Assembly: GCA_004963905.1 (NCBI GenBank)
Contig: SUGL01000035.1
Coordinates: forward strand, 1 to 64,000
Direction: 5' to 3'
DNA length: 64,000 bases
From: Mesorhizobium sp.
GTDB taxonomy: Bacteria; Pseudomonadota; Alphaproteobacteria; Rhizobiales; Rhizobiaceae
How positions within the stretch are numbered: position 1 is the stretch's first letter; every line of letters starts with the position of its first letter. The position numbers and the translations under genes are program-made. The notes beneath the pieces are model-generated. The model worked only from the letters and a program-made list of their open reading frames with translations. It was not told the DNA's origin and did not search any database. Of this stretch, positions 8,885-17,816 are shown piece by piece.

Positions 8885-9598
8885 ATGGTCCGCGTCCTGG
8901 TGACGAGGCCGGAACCGGGCGCCTCGCGCACAGCCCGGCGGCTCGAAGCCCAGGGATTCCAGCCTATCCTGCTGCCGCTGACCGAAACGGCGGCGCTGCC
9001 GATCGAGGCAAGTGACTTCCCTGCGGCTGCCGCGGTCGCCATCACCAGCGCCAATGCCGTCCGTCACGCGCCCAGGGAATTGGTCGCGGCGCTTGCCGCC
9101 TTGCCTTGCCATGCGGTCGGGAAAAGGACGGCCGAAGCCTGCCGCGCGGCTGGATTTACATCCGTCTCCGAAGGTTCGGGCGATGCCGAGGCGCTGGCTG
9201 CCGCGATAGCCGGCGAACTCGCAGGCAAGGAGATGGTCTATCTTTGCGGGCGCGTGCGCTTTCCGCTGTTCGAGGAACGGCTGACGGCAGCCGGAGTGCG
9301 TGTACGGCCCGTCGAGACCTACGACACGGTCGAGCTGGACTACGGCGATGACGACGTCATTGCCCGGTTGTCGGGCACGGCGGTCGAGGCGGTGCTGCTC
9401 TATTCGGCCAAGGCGGCCGCGGCGATGATTGGCTTGGCCAGGCGCCCAGCGCTGCATCGTCTCTTTGAAAGGACGGAGTTTCTCATCCTTTCAGCCCGTG
9501 TCGCCAAGGCATTGGACGGGATCGGCGGGCAGAACGTCCGTATCGCCTCGCAACCCGACGAGGATGCGCTGCTGGCGCTTTTGTCGCTGCCGGGCTGA
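8885..9598 (+). CDS. hemD: Uroporphyrinogen-III synthase
   Basis: A 237-residue HemD: VLVTRPEPGASRTARRL at the start, AITSANAV near residue 55, the HAVGKRTAEACR segment near 105 and LLYSAKAAAAM near 170. The sequence family is very divergent, so position after hemC supports the call as much as similarity does. It closes hydroxymethylbilane to uroporphyrinogen III with D-ring inversion. The start lies one base after the hemC stop, so the pair is coupled. Confidence 0.95.
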   Translation: MVRVLVTRPEPGASRTARRLEAQGFQPILLPLTETAALPIEASDFPAAAAVAITSANAVRHAPRELVAALAALPCHAVGKRTAEACRAAGFTSVSEGSGDAEALAAAIAGELAGKEMVYLCGRVRFPLFEERLTAAGVRVRPVETYDTVELDYGDDDVIARLSGTAVEAVLLYSAKAAAAMIGLARRPALHRLFERTEFLILSARVAKALDGIGGQNVRIASQPDEDALLALLSLPG

Positions 9599-9697
9599 GC
9601 CGCGTCATCACACCGCCCCTTTTCACCGCTTGGTGATGTGCTAGAGCATCCCCTAGACCCTTTGAACCATCCTCAAGCCAATTCGCGGAGCCCAAGC

Positions 9698-11170
9698 ATG
9701 GTCAAGACGCCTAAGGTGCGGCATTCGAAGAGCCGCCGCGAGCCGGTAACGATCGAGCTCGAGCCAGGCGCCGTCTCGCGAATCGCCGACGAGGATGCCG
9801 CCAAGGCCGAGACCAGTACCGGGCAGACCGACGAGGCGAAGGCGGAGGAAGCCGCCGCCGCTTCTCAGCCGGAGGCTCCGGAAGAGCCGATCCATGCCGA
9901 GCAGGCCGATATCGAGCCGTGGGAGCACGCCGATTCGGCGCGTGCCGGGACCGGCGGGTCCGAAGCGAAGCGCAAGGACGAGGCGGAAGCGCCTTATCCG
10001 GGTGGTGAAGAGGCTCCGAAAAGCGAGCCAAAGGGTTTCGGCTACGATTTCGAGGATGCGTCGGCTGCCGGCGCCAGCGCTGCCGCAGCGGCACCAAGGC
10101 CGAGCGCGGCTAGCAGCAACGATCGTGTTGCGGCGGCATCCGGGCGTGCCGGAGTGCGCACCATCGCCGCCGGCGTCATCGGCGGCGTGATCGCTCTTGC
10201 CGGCGCCGGTCTCCTGCAGGCGGTCGGCCTGCTTGGCTCCCCGGCCTCCGGTGGATCATCGCTCGATGGCGTCAACGGCGAGATCGCATCGCTCAAGGGT
10301 GAAATCGCGGTGCTGAAGCAAGCGGGCGACACCGGCGCTTCGGCCAAGGTGGACGGCCTGTCCTCGGCGCTCGACCAGGTGAAGTCCGATGTCGCGGCGC
10401 TGAAATCCTCGGCCGGACAGAGCGGCGATGGCACCGCGATCAAGGCGCTCAACGACAAGGTCGGCCAGATCGAGACGGCCGTCGCCGACCTGCAGAAGGC
10501 GGGTGGCGCGGCGCCTGTGGATCTTGGACCGCTCAACGAGAAACTCGCCGGGCTCGACGCGCTGGTCAAATCGGCCGGCGACGCGGCCAAGGCCGAGGAC
10601 GGCCGGATCGCGGCGCTGGAACAGTCGGTGCAGCAGCTCTCCGGCAAGGTCGAGGCACAGGCCTCGCAGCCGAAGATCGCGCTGGCGATTGCCGCTTCGG
10701 CGCTGAAGGCGGCCCTCGATCGCGGCGCGCCGTTCGCGACCGAGCTCGATACTTTCGCGGCGATCGCGCCGGACGCACCGGAGATCGCGGTGCTGCGGTC
10801 CTATGCCGAGAAGGGCGTGCCGACCCGCGCCACGATCGCCTCGGAGGTCGAGGCCGCCGCCAATGCCATGGTCGAGGCCACGACGCCGGTCGACCAGAAT
10901 GCCGGCTTCTTCCAGAGCCTGGTGTCGAGCGCCGAATCGCTGGTCAAGGTGCGGCCGGTCGGCACCGTCGAGGGCAAGGGCGCGCCGGAGACCGTGGCGC
11001 GCCTGGAGGTCGCGGTCAACCAGGGCGACTACGCCAAGGCGCTCGGCGAATACGACACGCTGCCCGATGCGGCGAAGTCGGCGGGCGCCGATTTTGCCGG
11101 CAAACTGAAGGCGCGGCTGGAGGTCGAGAAGCAGATCGACGCGCTGATTGCCGGCGCGACGAAGGCGTGA
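9698..11170 (+). CDS. Mic60/mitofilin-like membrane protein (COG4223 type)
   Basis: 490 residues. There is a long acidic and alanine-rich N-terminal region (1-145, cytoplasmic), one membrane segment at about 158-180 (TIAAGVIGGVIALAGAGLLQ), a long predicted coiled coil (about 195-345, heptad-like LKGEIAVLKQ and LNDKVGQIETAVADLQ), and a helical C-terminal domain. This layout and its place between hemD and the HemY-like gene fit the alphaproteobacterial homologues of mitochondrial Mic60, which shape inner membranes. The ATG at 9698 follows a GGAG ribosome site and is preferred over a start 20 codons upstream. Membrane-shaping is inferred from the family. Confidence 0.8.
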   Translation: MVKTPKVRHSKSRREPVTIELEPGAVSRIADEDAAKAETSTGQTDEAKAEEAAAASQPEAPEEPIHAEQADIEPWEHADSARAGTGGSEAKRKDEAEAPYPGGEEAPKSEPKGFGYDFEDASAAGASAAAAAPRPSAASSNDRVAAASGRAGVRTIAAGVIGGVIALAGAGLLQAVGLLGSPASGGSSLDGVNGEIASLKGEIAVLKQAGDTGASAKVDGLSSALDQVKSDVAALKSSAGQSGDGTAIKALNDKVGQIETAVADLQKAGGAAPVDLGPLNEKLAGLDALVKSAGDAAKAEDGRIAALEQSVQQLSGKVEAQASQPKIALAIAASALKAALDRGAPFATELDTFAAIAPDAPEIAVLRSYAEKGVPTRATIASEVEAAANAMVEATTPVDQNAGFFQSLVSSAESLVKVRPVGTVEGKGAPETVARLEVAVNQGDYAKALGEYDTLPDAAKSAGADFAGKLKARLEVEKQIDALIAGATKA

Positions 11171-11180
11171 GGGCCGTCAT

Positions 11181-12746
11181 ATGATCCGCATCCTCATCTT
11201 CCTCGCCGTCGTCTTCGCGCTCGGGCTAGGCTTCGCCTGGCTGGCCGACCGCCCTGGCGAGATGCTCGTCACCTTCAACGGCTACCAGTACCAGGTCACG
11301 CTGATGGTGGCGGCGGTGGCGATCGTCGCCGTGGTCGCCGCGGTGATGATCCTGTGGTGGCTGGTCAAGTCGCTGTGGAACAGCCCCTACACGATCTCGC
11401 GCTATTTCCGGGTGCGCCGCCGCGACCGCGGCTACCAGGCGCTGTCGACGGGCATGATAGCGGCCGGCGCCGGCGACGGCGCGCTGGCGCGCAAGAAGAC
11501 GAAGGAAGCGGCCAAGCTGATCAGCTCCGACCAGGAGCCGCTGATCAACCTGCTCGACGCGCAGGCCTCGCTGCTCGAAGGCGACCATGAGGGCGCGCGC
11601 GAGAAGTTCGAGCGCATGCTCGACGATCCGGAGATGCGGCTGCTCGGCCTGCGCGGGCTCTATCTCGAGGCCGAGCGGCTGGGCGACCGCAATGCCGCGC
11701 GCCATTATGCCGGCCGCGCGGCAGCGGTGGCGCCGCAGCTTGCCTGGGCGGCGGAATCGACGCTGGAAGAACTGACCGAGCGCGGCGACTGGGACGGCGC
11801 GCTGAAGCTGGTCGAGGCGCAGAAATCGACGCGGCAGATCGAGCGCGATGCAGCCAACCGCCGCCGCGCCGTGCTGCTCACGGCCAAGGCGCAGGCGCTG
11901 GTCGACAGCGATCCGAACGCTGCCAGGACCGCGGCGCTCGAGGCCAACAAGTTGGCGCCCGACTTCGCGCCGGCGGCGGTCATCGCCGCCAATATGGTCT
12001 TCCGGCAAAACGACGTGCGCAAGGGTTCCAAGATCCTCGAAACCGCCTGGAGGGCCGAGCCGCATCCGGACATCGCCGAGCTCTACACCCATGCGAGGCC
12101 GGGCGATGCCGTGCTCGACCGCCTCAACCGGGCGAAAAAGCTGCAGGAGATGAAGAAGAACCACGCCGAATCGTCGATGGCCGTGGCGCGCGCCGCGCTC
12201 GACGCGCAGGATTTCGCCACCGCGCGGCGCGAGGCGGAGGCCGCGATCCGCATGGATCGCCGCGAGGGCGCCTATCTGCTTCTGGCCGACATCGAGGAGG
12301 CCGAAACCGGCGACCAGGGCAAGGTGCGGCAGTTGCTGTCGAAAGCCGTGCGTGCGCCGCGCGATCCGGCCTGGGTCGCCGACGGCGTCGTCTCCGAACG
12401 CTGGGCGCCGGTGTCGCCGATCACCGGCAAGCTCGATGCCTTCGCCTGGCGCGCGCCGATGGAGCGGCTTGGCCAGTTGATCGACAGCGACGCGGACGTC
12501 GCGGCAGTGCCGGCAATTCCTGCGGCACCGTCCGCCGTACCGAGCGAGAAAGCGATTGAAATCGTCCCCGATCGCCCAACCGACAAGCCGGCGGTCTCGA
12601 ACGGTGGCGAGAAGGGCGCTGCCGAGGCCGCGACCGATGCCGAAACCATCGGGCAGGCCAAGGAGTTGCAACGGTTGCCGGACGATCCGGGCGTCGCGCC
12701 GGAAGACGAGGCGGAAAAATCGCCGCGCCGGTTTCGTTTGTTCTGA
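11181..12746 (+). CDS. HemY N-terminal domain TPR membrane protein
   Basis: 521 residues with two membrane segments at the start (about 3-21 and 39-64), then a long alpha-helical TPR-like region (about 85-400) and an acidic disordered tail. The HemY_N domain covers the first part. This is the heme-operon HemY of proteobacteria, not the Gram-positive protoporphyrinogen oxidase of the same name; its biochemical role is unproven. The ATG at 11181 lies 10 bases after the Mic60-like stop. The fixed pairing with the Mic60-like gene suggests the two proteins act in the same membrane process. Confidence 0.88.
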   Translation: MIRILIFLAVVFALGLGFAWLADRPGEMLVTFNGYQYQVTLMVAAVAIVAVVAAVMILWWLVKSLWNSPYTISRYFRVRRRDRGYQALSTGMIAAGAGDGALARKKTKEAAKLISSDQEPLINLLDAQASLLEGDHEGAREKFERMLDDPEMRLLGLRGLYLEAERLGDRNAARHYAGRAAAVAPQLAWAAESTLEELTERGDWDGALKLVEAQKSTRQIERDAANRRRAVLLTAKAQALVDSDPNAARTAALEANKLAPDFAPAAVIAANMVFRQNDVRKGSKILETAWRAEPHPDIAELYTHARPGDAVLDRLNRAKKLQEMKKNHAESSMAVARAALDAQDFATARREAEAAIRMDRREGAYLLLADIEEAETGDQGKVRQLLSKAVRAPRDPAWVADGVVSERWAPVSPITGKLDAFAWRAPMERLGQLIDSDADVAAVPAIPAAPSAVPSEKAIEIVPDRPTDKPAVSNGGEKGAAEAATDAETIGQAKELQRLPDDPGVAPEDEAEKSPRRFRLF

Positions 12747-12772
12747 GGCCGGTCTTGGCGGACAGGGAAAAG

Positions 12773-13255
12773 ATGTCGATGTTCGAGCGCGTATTGTCCT
12801 TCCTGAGGGATTTGCCGGCCGGCGAGGCCAAGCCGAGCGCCGACGATCCGCGCGTCGCGGCCTCGGCCCTGCTCTATCATGTCATGAACGCCGACGGCGT
12901 GCGCCAGGATGTCGAGTGGGAGCGCTTCAAGGAGATTCTCTCCGAGACCTATTCGATCAGCGGCGACGAGCTCGACGCGCTGGCGGCGGCCGGCGAGCGC
13001 GCCGACAACGAGGCGATCGACCTCTACGCCTTCACCAGCGTGCTCAAGCGCCATCTCGACGCCGAGGCGCGCAAGGCCTTCATCGGCCTGATGTGGGAGA
13101 TCGTCTACGCCGATGGCGAGCTGCACGAGCTTGAGGACAACACCGTCTGGCGCGTCGCCGAACTGATCGGCGTCGAGCGGCATGACCGCATCGAGGCGCG
13201 CCGCAAGGCGGCGGCCGAAGCGCCCGGCGCGCGCGGAACGTCGAGCGACGAATAG
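12773..13255 (+). CDS. TerB-family (tellurite resistance-type) protein
   Basis: A 160-residue, mostly helical protein with the TerB/DjlA-like pattern: LLYHVMNADGVRQDVEWERF near the start and GLMWEIVYADGELHELEDN near residue 110, where paired acidic residues may bind metal. TerB folds occur in tellurite and stress operons, but no other ter gene is here. It follows the HemY-like gene by about 25 bases. ATG 12773 is chosen over the TTG at 12755; 12779 is also possible. Function is unknown. Confidence 0.85.
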   Translation: MSMFERVLSFLRDLPAGEAKPSADDPRVAASALLYHVMNADGVRQDVEWERFKEILSETYSISGDELDALAAAGERADNEAIDLYAFTSVLKRHLDAEARKAFIGLMWEIVYADGELHELEDNTVWRVAELIGVERHDRIEARRKAAAEAPGARGTSSDE

Positions 13256-13272
13256 AGGAAGCTTCTCCTTCC

Positions 13273-13989
13273 ATGCCACCCAGACCGAGGCCGAGACCCA
13301 AGATTCTGATCGTGCTGCATCAGGAGACTTCGAGCCCCGGCCGCGTCGGCCATATGCTTCTGGAGGAAGGTTTCGATCTCGATATCCGCCGGCCGCCGCT
13401 CGGCGACGAATTGCCCCGCACGCTGGACGGCCATGCCGGCGCGGTGATCTTCGGCGGACCGATGAGCGCCAATGACGAGGACGAATTCGTCCGCCGCGAG
13501 ACCGACTGGCTGGAGATACCGCTCAAGGAAAACCGGCCCTTTCTCGGCATCTGCCTGGGCGCGCAGATGCTTGCCAATCATCTCGGCGGCAGGGTCGACG
13601 GCCACGACGAGGGACTGGTCGAGATCGGCTGGTATCCGCTGAAGGCGACGGATGCCGGCAAGAAGCTGCTGCACTGGCCGGAGATGGTCTATCAGTTCCA
13701 CCGCGAGGGCTTTTCGCTGCCGAAGGAGGCAACGCTGCTCGCGACCGCCGAGACTTACCCCAACCAGGCGTTCCGCTATGGCGAGAACGCCTGGGGCATC
13801 CAGTTTCATGGCGAGCTGACCAGGGCGATGATGCAGCGCTGGGTGGTGCGCGGCGCGCATCGCTTCGAATTGCCCGGCGCCCAGCCCGGCCGCGATCACC
13901 TCGGCGGCCGGCTGATCTGGGACATGCACTTGAAACGCTGGCTGGGGGAGTTTTTGACGCTGATCTTTGGCAAGCCGGCGCTGCGGTAG
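13273..13989 (+). CDS. Class I glutamine amidotransferase-like protein
   Basis: A 238-residue stand-alone GATase1 domain. The nucleophile cysteine lies in FLGICLGAQML (about residue 95) and the His-Glu pair in WGIQFHGELT, where the usual HPE reads HGE but both catalytic residues remain. VIFGGPMSAND forms the oxyanion strand. Such GuaA-like single-domain proteins remove or transfer ammonia from glutamine or from gamma-glutamyl compounds; the acceptor is unknown. It is the last gene of the heme-locus series and is convergent with the MFS gene across a palindromic repeat. Confidence 0.9.
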   Translation: MPPRPRPRPKILIVLHQETSSPGRVGHMLLEEGFDLDIRRPPLGDELPRTLDGHAGAVIFGGPMSANDEDEFVRRETDWLEIPLKENRPFLGICLGAQMLANHLGGRVDGHDEGLVEIGWYPLKATDAGKKLLHWPEMVYQFHREGFSLPKEATLLATAETYPNQAFRYGENAWGIQFHGELTRAMMQRWVVRGAHRFELPGAQPGRDHLGGRLIWDMHLKRWLGEFLTLIFGKPALR

Positions 13990-14044
13990 GCGGGATCAAG
14001 GCGGCCGAAGCGAGATCGCATCCAGGTCGAGTTGCGTTCCTTCG

Positions 14045-14202
14045 CGCCCCCCTCTGTCCTGCCGGACATCTCCCCCACGAGGGGGGAGATTGGCAGCTTC
14101 GCTGCCTCGCTTCTCCTGCGACGTTGGCCGTTGGCGAAATCCGACATGGTGGTCGATCTCCCCCCTTGTGGGGGAGATGTCCGGCAGGACAGAGGGGGGC
14201 GC
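14045..14202. repeat. Composite palindromic repeat (class A), copy 2
   Basis: CGCCCCCCTCTGTCCTGCCG at 14045 returns inverted, ending at 14202. Each arm also holds two hairpins: CCGGACATCTCCCCC with its flank, and the CCCCC/GGGGG arm. It separates two convergent genes and closely resembles copy 5 at 53613-53780. Confidence 0.85.
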
Positions 14203-14253
14203 GCCGTAGAGCGGCTGCGTAAACATGCCAGGGGTTCAGTGAATAGAGAGGAA

Positions 14254-15492
14254 CTACGTTCTGCTGTTCAGATGCCGCACCTGCCTGAGCGCCGGGAACA
14301 GATAGGCCCACAACCCGGCAACCGCGACGGCGCCGATGCCGCCGACCACCACGGCAGGAACCGTGCCGATCAGGGCCGCCATGGTGCCGGCGCGAAACTC
14401 GCCGACCTCGTTGGAGGCGCCGACGAAGACCTGGTTGACGGCGTTGACGCGGCCGCGCACCTCGTCCGGCGTCCAAAGCTGGATCAGCGTTTCGCGGATA
14501 TAGACGCTGAACATGTCCGTGGCGCCGAGCAGGGCGAGCGCCGCGATCGACAGCCAGGTGATGGTCGAAACGCCGAACAGCACCGTGAAGGCACCGAACA
14601 GGGCGACGAAGCCCAGCATGACCTTGCCGGCATGGTCGTTGATCGGGTGGCCGGCGAGCCAGACCGCCACGGCGATGGCGCCGATGCCGGGCGCAGAGCG
14701 TAAGAGGCCGAGGCCCCACGGGCCAAGCTCCAGAATGTCGCGCGCATAGACCGGCAGCAGCGCCGAGGCGCCGGACAGAAGCACGGCGAAAAGGTCGAGC
14801 GAGATCGCGCCGAGTACGATCTTCTCGCTCCAGATATAGCCGAATCCGGCAAACAGCGTCTGCATCGTCGGCTTGTCGGTTGCCGTCTGCTGGGCGGGCT
14901 TGGGAATGGTGAAGACGAGCAGCGCGGCGACGAGCATCAGGATCGCCGCGGTGGCGTAAGCGACCTCCGCCGAAAGGCCGTAGAGCAGGCCGCCGGCGAC
15001 CGGGCCGACGATGGTCGCCGTCTGCCAGGCGGACGAGTTCCAGGCGATCGCATTGGCGAAATGCTCAGGCGGCACGAGATTGGCGACCAGCGAGGACGAG
15101 GCCGGCCCGTAGAAGGCGCGGGCGATGCCGAACAGGGCGAGCACGACGAAGATCGGCAGCGGGCCGCCAAGGCCGCGCAGCGTCAGCAATAATAGCGTGA
15201 GCGCGCAGCCGGCCTCGACGAGCGACGACAATGTCATGATCAGGCGGCGGCCGAAGCGGTCCGCGACGACGCCGGTGACGAGCACCAGCAGCAGCGACGG
15301 CAGGAACTGGACGATGCCGACGATGCCGAGATCGAAGGGATTGCGCGTCAGATCGTAGATCTGCCAGCCGACGGCCACAGAGACGATCTGGGTGGCGAAA
15401 GTCGTGAGGAAGCGCGCCGTCCAGTAACTGAGGTACGGTCGGTGCCGGAAAGCGGCGTATCGCTGTTCGGGTGAAGTTGCTTCGATGGTCAT
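14254..15492 (-). CDS. MFS transporter, EntS/MFS_3-like exporter
   Basis: A 412-residue transporter with about 12 membrane helices. It begins with a short cytosolic N-terminus (YAAFRHRPYLSYWTARFLTT), and the loop between helices 2 and 3 carries VVADRFGRRLIM, the MFS signature. The overall pattern resembles the enterobactin-exporter group (MFS_3), which export small hydrophilic metabolites or drugs. It stands alone; the substrate cannot be told. The upstream 360 bases hold only repeats and the promoter. Confidence 0.9.
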   Translation of the reverse strand: MTIEATSPEQRYAAFRHRPYLSYWTARFLTTFATQIVSVAVGWQIYDLTRNPFDLGIVGIVQFLPSLLLVLVTGVVADRFGRRLIMTLSSLVEAGCALTLLLLTLRGLGGPLPIFVVLALFGIARAFYGPASSSLVANLVPPEHFANAIAWNSSAWQTATIVGPVAGGLLYGLSAEVAYATAAILMLVAALLVFTIPKPAQQTATDKPTMQTLFAGFGYIWSEKIVLGAISLDLFAVLLSGASALLPVYARDILELGPWGLGLLRSAPGIGAIAVAVWLAGHPINDHAGKVMLGFVALFGAFTVLFGVSTITWLSIAALALLGATDMFSVYIRETLIQLWTPDEVRGRVNAVNQVFVGASNEVGEFRAGTMAALIGTVPAVVVGGIGAVAVAGLWAYLFPALRQVRHLNSRT

Positions 15493-15853
15493 GATTCAAG
15501 GGCCCCGTTGCGGCATTGGCCGGCGGGGCACTTCCACGGCGGGCGCTGGTCCGGTCAGAGACCCTTAGAGCAATTCCAGGAAAAGTGGAAACGGTTTTCC
15601 GTCCGGAATTGCGTGAAAACAAAGAGATAGAGCGGGTTACCGTTTCCGTGAAACGGTGAAACACTCTAGCCCAGTTCGTCCTGCCGCGCGCGCAAAAAAT
15701 CCGCGCTCGCTGAAAGAAATCTGGAATTATCGTTCGCGATGGAAAGAGGCTTAAAGCGCGTCGCGATCCTTCGGATTCGCTCCATGCGCTTTAGGCTTTT
15801 GATTTTGCGCATGTCTTTGTCCCGAAACCGGTTTCCACTTTCGGGAGACATGC
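15493..15853. repeat. Intergenic stretch of hairpin repeats (classes C and B)
   Basis: No gene is credible here. It holds a class C hairpin at 15567-15613 (GCAATTCC/GGAATTGC arms), a perfect hairpin ACCGTTTC-CGT-GAAACGGT at 15639-15657, and a class B unit from 15752 to the aminotransferase stop. Class B has TAAAGCGC/GCGCTTTA arms (15752-15759, 15786-15793), then GCATGTCT/AGACATGC (15809-15816, 15846-15853) enclosing CCCGAAA/TTTCGGG. The unit recurs at 32293-32398. Confidence 0.85.
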
Positions 15854-16954
15854 TTAGCCTCTCAACGCGACCGAGATGGCCTCCAGTCCGCCGCGCAGCT
15901 CCGCTTCCTTCGGCCAGCCGAAGCCGACGCGGAAGAAGCGCTTCGGCATCTCGAACCAGTGGCCGGGGCCGACATAGGTACCGTGATCTTCGAGGAGCCT
16001 GGCGTAGAAGCGGTCGAGGTCGAAGCCGGCGTCGACGTTCAGCCGCGGGAAGCCGACGACACCGCCTTTCGGCCGCACCCAGTCGACCAGCGGCTCACCA
16101 TCGATCCAGGCCTGGACGATGTCGCGCCGTTTCGCCATGTCCGGCAGCAGCGACTTGAGGAAGGCGTCGCGGCGTTCCAGCACGGTGCGTGCGATCGCCT
16201 CGTCGATGACGCTGCCGCAGATGCCGATCTGCTCCTTGGCGGCGAGGAAAGTCTCCTGCAGCGCCTTGTCCCTGGTGACCAGCCAGCCGATGCGGATGCC
16301 CGGGATGCCAAAGGCCTTGGACAGGGAGGAAACGCTGATGGCGGCGGGACTGAACGATGCCGCCGAGGGCAGCCGCTCGCCATAGGAAAGGTCGCGATAG
16401 GTCTCGTCGACCAGCAGCCGGCAGCGCCGGCTTTCGGCAAGCGCGATCAGCGCGTCGAGGTCGGCTTGGCGCATCATCGTGCCGGTCGGGTTGTGCGGGC
16501 AGGTGACGCTGATCAGCCTGGTGTTCGGCCGCACGGCCGCCGCGACGCGTTCGACGTCGATCGCGAAGCCGCTGTCGAAATCGAGATCGACATAGCCGAT
16601 GGCGCAGCCGATCGCCTTGGGCGTCTCGATGTTGGTGGCGTAGTTCGGCCGCACGACGACGAGATGGTCGTCGGCCGAAAGCAGCGAGGTCGCGATGATG
16701 AACAGCGCGCCGGCGGCGCCCGCAGTCACCAGCACGTCGTCGGGGGAGAGCCCTTCGTCCTGGCCGGCTATCAGCGCGCGCAGTTCCTTGTCGCCGCGAT
16801 GCTCACCGTAGAACAGAGTGAGATCGGGCAGCGTGAGACCGATGTCGGAGAGCTTCCGGTCGGCGATCGAGCTTTCGGAGAGATTGTAGCGGATCCGGTC
16901 GTAGCCGTACTCCTCCGGCGCTTCCTTCTCGATCACCATCCTTGCGTAGTTCAT
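15854..16954 (-). CDS. PLP-dependent aminotransferase (class I/II)
   Basis: A 366-residue fold-type I aminotransferase. The PLP lysine is in SVSSLSKAFGIPGIRIGW, the ring-binding Asp in VDETYRD, and CPHNPTGTMM is the substrate/PLP loop. It begins MNYARMVIEKEAPEEYGYDR; the 18 residues further upstream are hydrophobic, poorly conserved in style and probably not translated. The exact substrate is not readable; similar rhizobial proteins are annotated only as pyridoxal phosphate-dependent aminotransferases. It is monocistronic, with repeats on both sides. Confidence 0.88.
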   Translation of the reverse strand: MNYARMVIEKEAPEEYGYDRIRYNLSESSIADRKLSDIGLTLPDLTLFYGEHRGDKELRALIAGQDEGLSPDDVLVTAGAAGALFIIATSLLSADDHLVVVRPNYATNIETPKAIGCAIGYVDLDFDSGFAIDVERVAAAVRPNTRLISVTCPHNPTGTMMRQADLDALIALAESRRCRLLVDETYRDLSYGERLPSAASFSPAAISVSSLSKAFGIPGIRIGWLVTRDKALQETFLAAKEQIGICGSVIDEAIARTVLERRDAFLKSLLPDMAKRRDIVQAWIDGEPLVDWVRPKGGVVGFPRLNVDAGFDLDRFYARLLEDHGTYVGPGHWFEMPKRFFRVGFGWPKEAELRGGLEAISVALRG

Positions 16955-17035
16955 GACCTGCTCCCCCAATCCAGCGTATCCAAGCCATAAAAGCAGGAAG
17001 CCTGCCAAGGCGGATTCGCCGGCAGGCTTCGCAAA

Positions 17036-17140
17036 CTAATGCATGTCGCCCAAAAATGCGTAGCGGTTTTGGGAGAACGACATGCATCAAAACAAAGACT
17101 TGAAGCGCGTCGCCTGAATGCGTTTCGTCGCGACGCGCTT
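17036..17140. repeat. Class B repeat, divergent copy
   Basis: ATGCATGTCG at 17039-17048 pairs with CGACATGCAT at 17078-17087, enclosing CCCAAAA/TTTTGGG. A second perfect 11-base hairpin AAGCGCGTCGC/GCGACGCGCTT lies at 17103-17113 and 17130-17140. It has the same two-hairpin layout as 15752-15853 and 32293-32398 but with changed and still matching arms. Confidence 0.8.
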
Positions 17141-17162
17141 TATTGGTGCAGGCAGTGGCGGC

Positions 17163-17624
17163 TCAGGCTGGCGTCTTGGCCTTCCGTCCTCTGGCTGGCT
17201 TCACCGGCTCGGTTTCCGCCTTGCGGCCGAGGCCGATCGACTTGGCAAGCTCCGAGCGCGAGGCCGCATAGTTGGGGGCGACCATCGGGTAGTCTGCCGG
17301 CAACCCCCATTTGGTGCGGTAGGCTTCCGGCGTCAGCCCGAAATGAACGCCGATGTGGCGTTTCAGCGATTTGAACTTCTTCCCGTCCTCGAGGCAGATG
17401 ATGTAGTCGGGTGTCACCGAGCGCCTGGGATTGACCGCGGGAGTGGGCGGCGGCGCGGCAGGTGCCTGCGGCTGAGCAAGTCCGCCGATCGATGCGGCGA
17501 CGCTGGCAATGAGCTCGCTCAGACCTGCTACGGGCAGGCTGTTCTTCGCGACATAGGCCGATACGATATGAGCGGTCAGCTCGAGCAGGTCGGCTGCCTT
17601 CGGTGTGTTGGTGTCCTCGTCCAC
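17163..17624 (-). CDS. mucR: MucR/Ros-family transcriptional regulator
   Basis: A 153-residue regulator of the Ros/MucR family, which controls exopolysaccharide, motility, cell cycle and virulence or symbiosis genes in Rhizobiales. The C-terminal core is KKFKSLKRHIGVHFGLTPEA followed by YRTKWGLPADYPMVAPNYA. The zinc-finger position that is Cys-X2-Cys in Ros reads CLED here, so the second cysteine is replaced by Asp, as described for some Mesorhizobium Ros homologues. A proline- and alanine-rich linker (about 52-65) separates the N-terminal oligomerisation helices from the DNA-binding part. It has its own AT-rich upstream region (17625-17816). Confidence 0.92.
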   Translation of the reverse strand: MDEDTNTPKAADLLELTAHIVSAYVAKNSLPVAGLSELIASVAASIGGLAQPQAPAAPPPTPAVNPRRSVTPDYIICLEDGKKFKSLKRHIGVHFGLTPEAYRTKWGLPADYPMVAPNYAASRSELAKSIGLGRKAETEPVKPARGRKAKTPA

Positions 17625-17816
17625 GTCATTCCTCCGTTATGCCGCATGGTTCCGAAAATCGGGATATATATCGAAGCGTTGCCGCATCCTTTTCTGCGTC
17701 CAGGCGACGCAACATGCGGCAGGCCGGCGAATTCCTAGTCGGCAAATCTGACCAGCGCAACGATCAGTCGCGCGGTTACACGTTATTTTGAACAACTATA
17801 CTGGAATGAGATAATA

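Noticed and set aside
15666-15851. 61-residue minus-strand frame upstream of the MFS gene region
   Set aside because: Its first half is the translation of the class B repeat; the remainder lacks a ribosome site and known family. Left as repeat-derived, although the tail (ANDNSRFLSA) looks a little protein-like.
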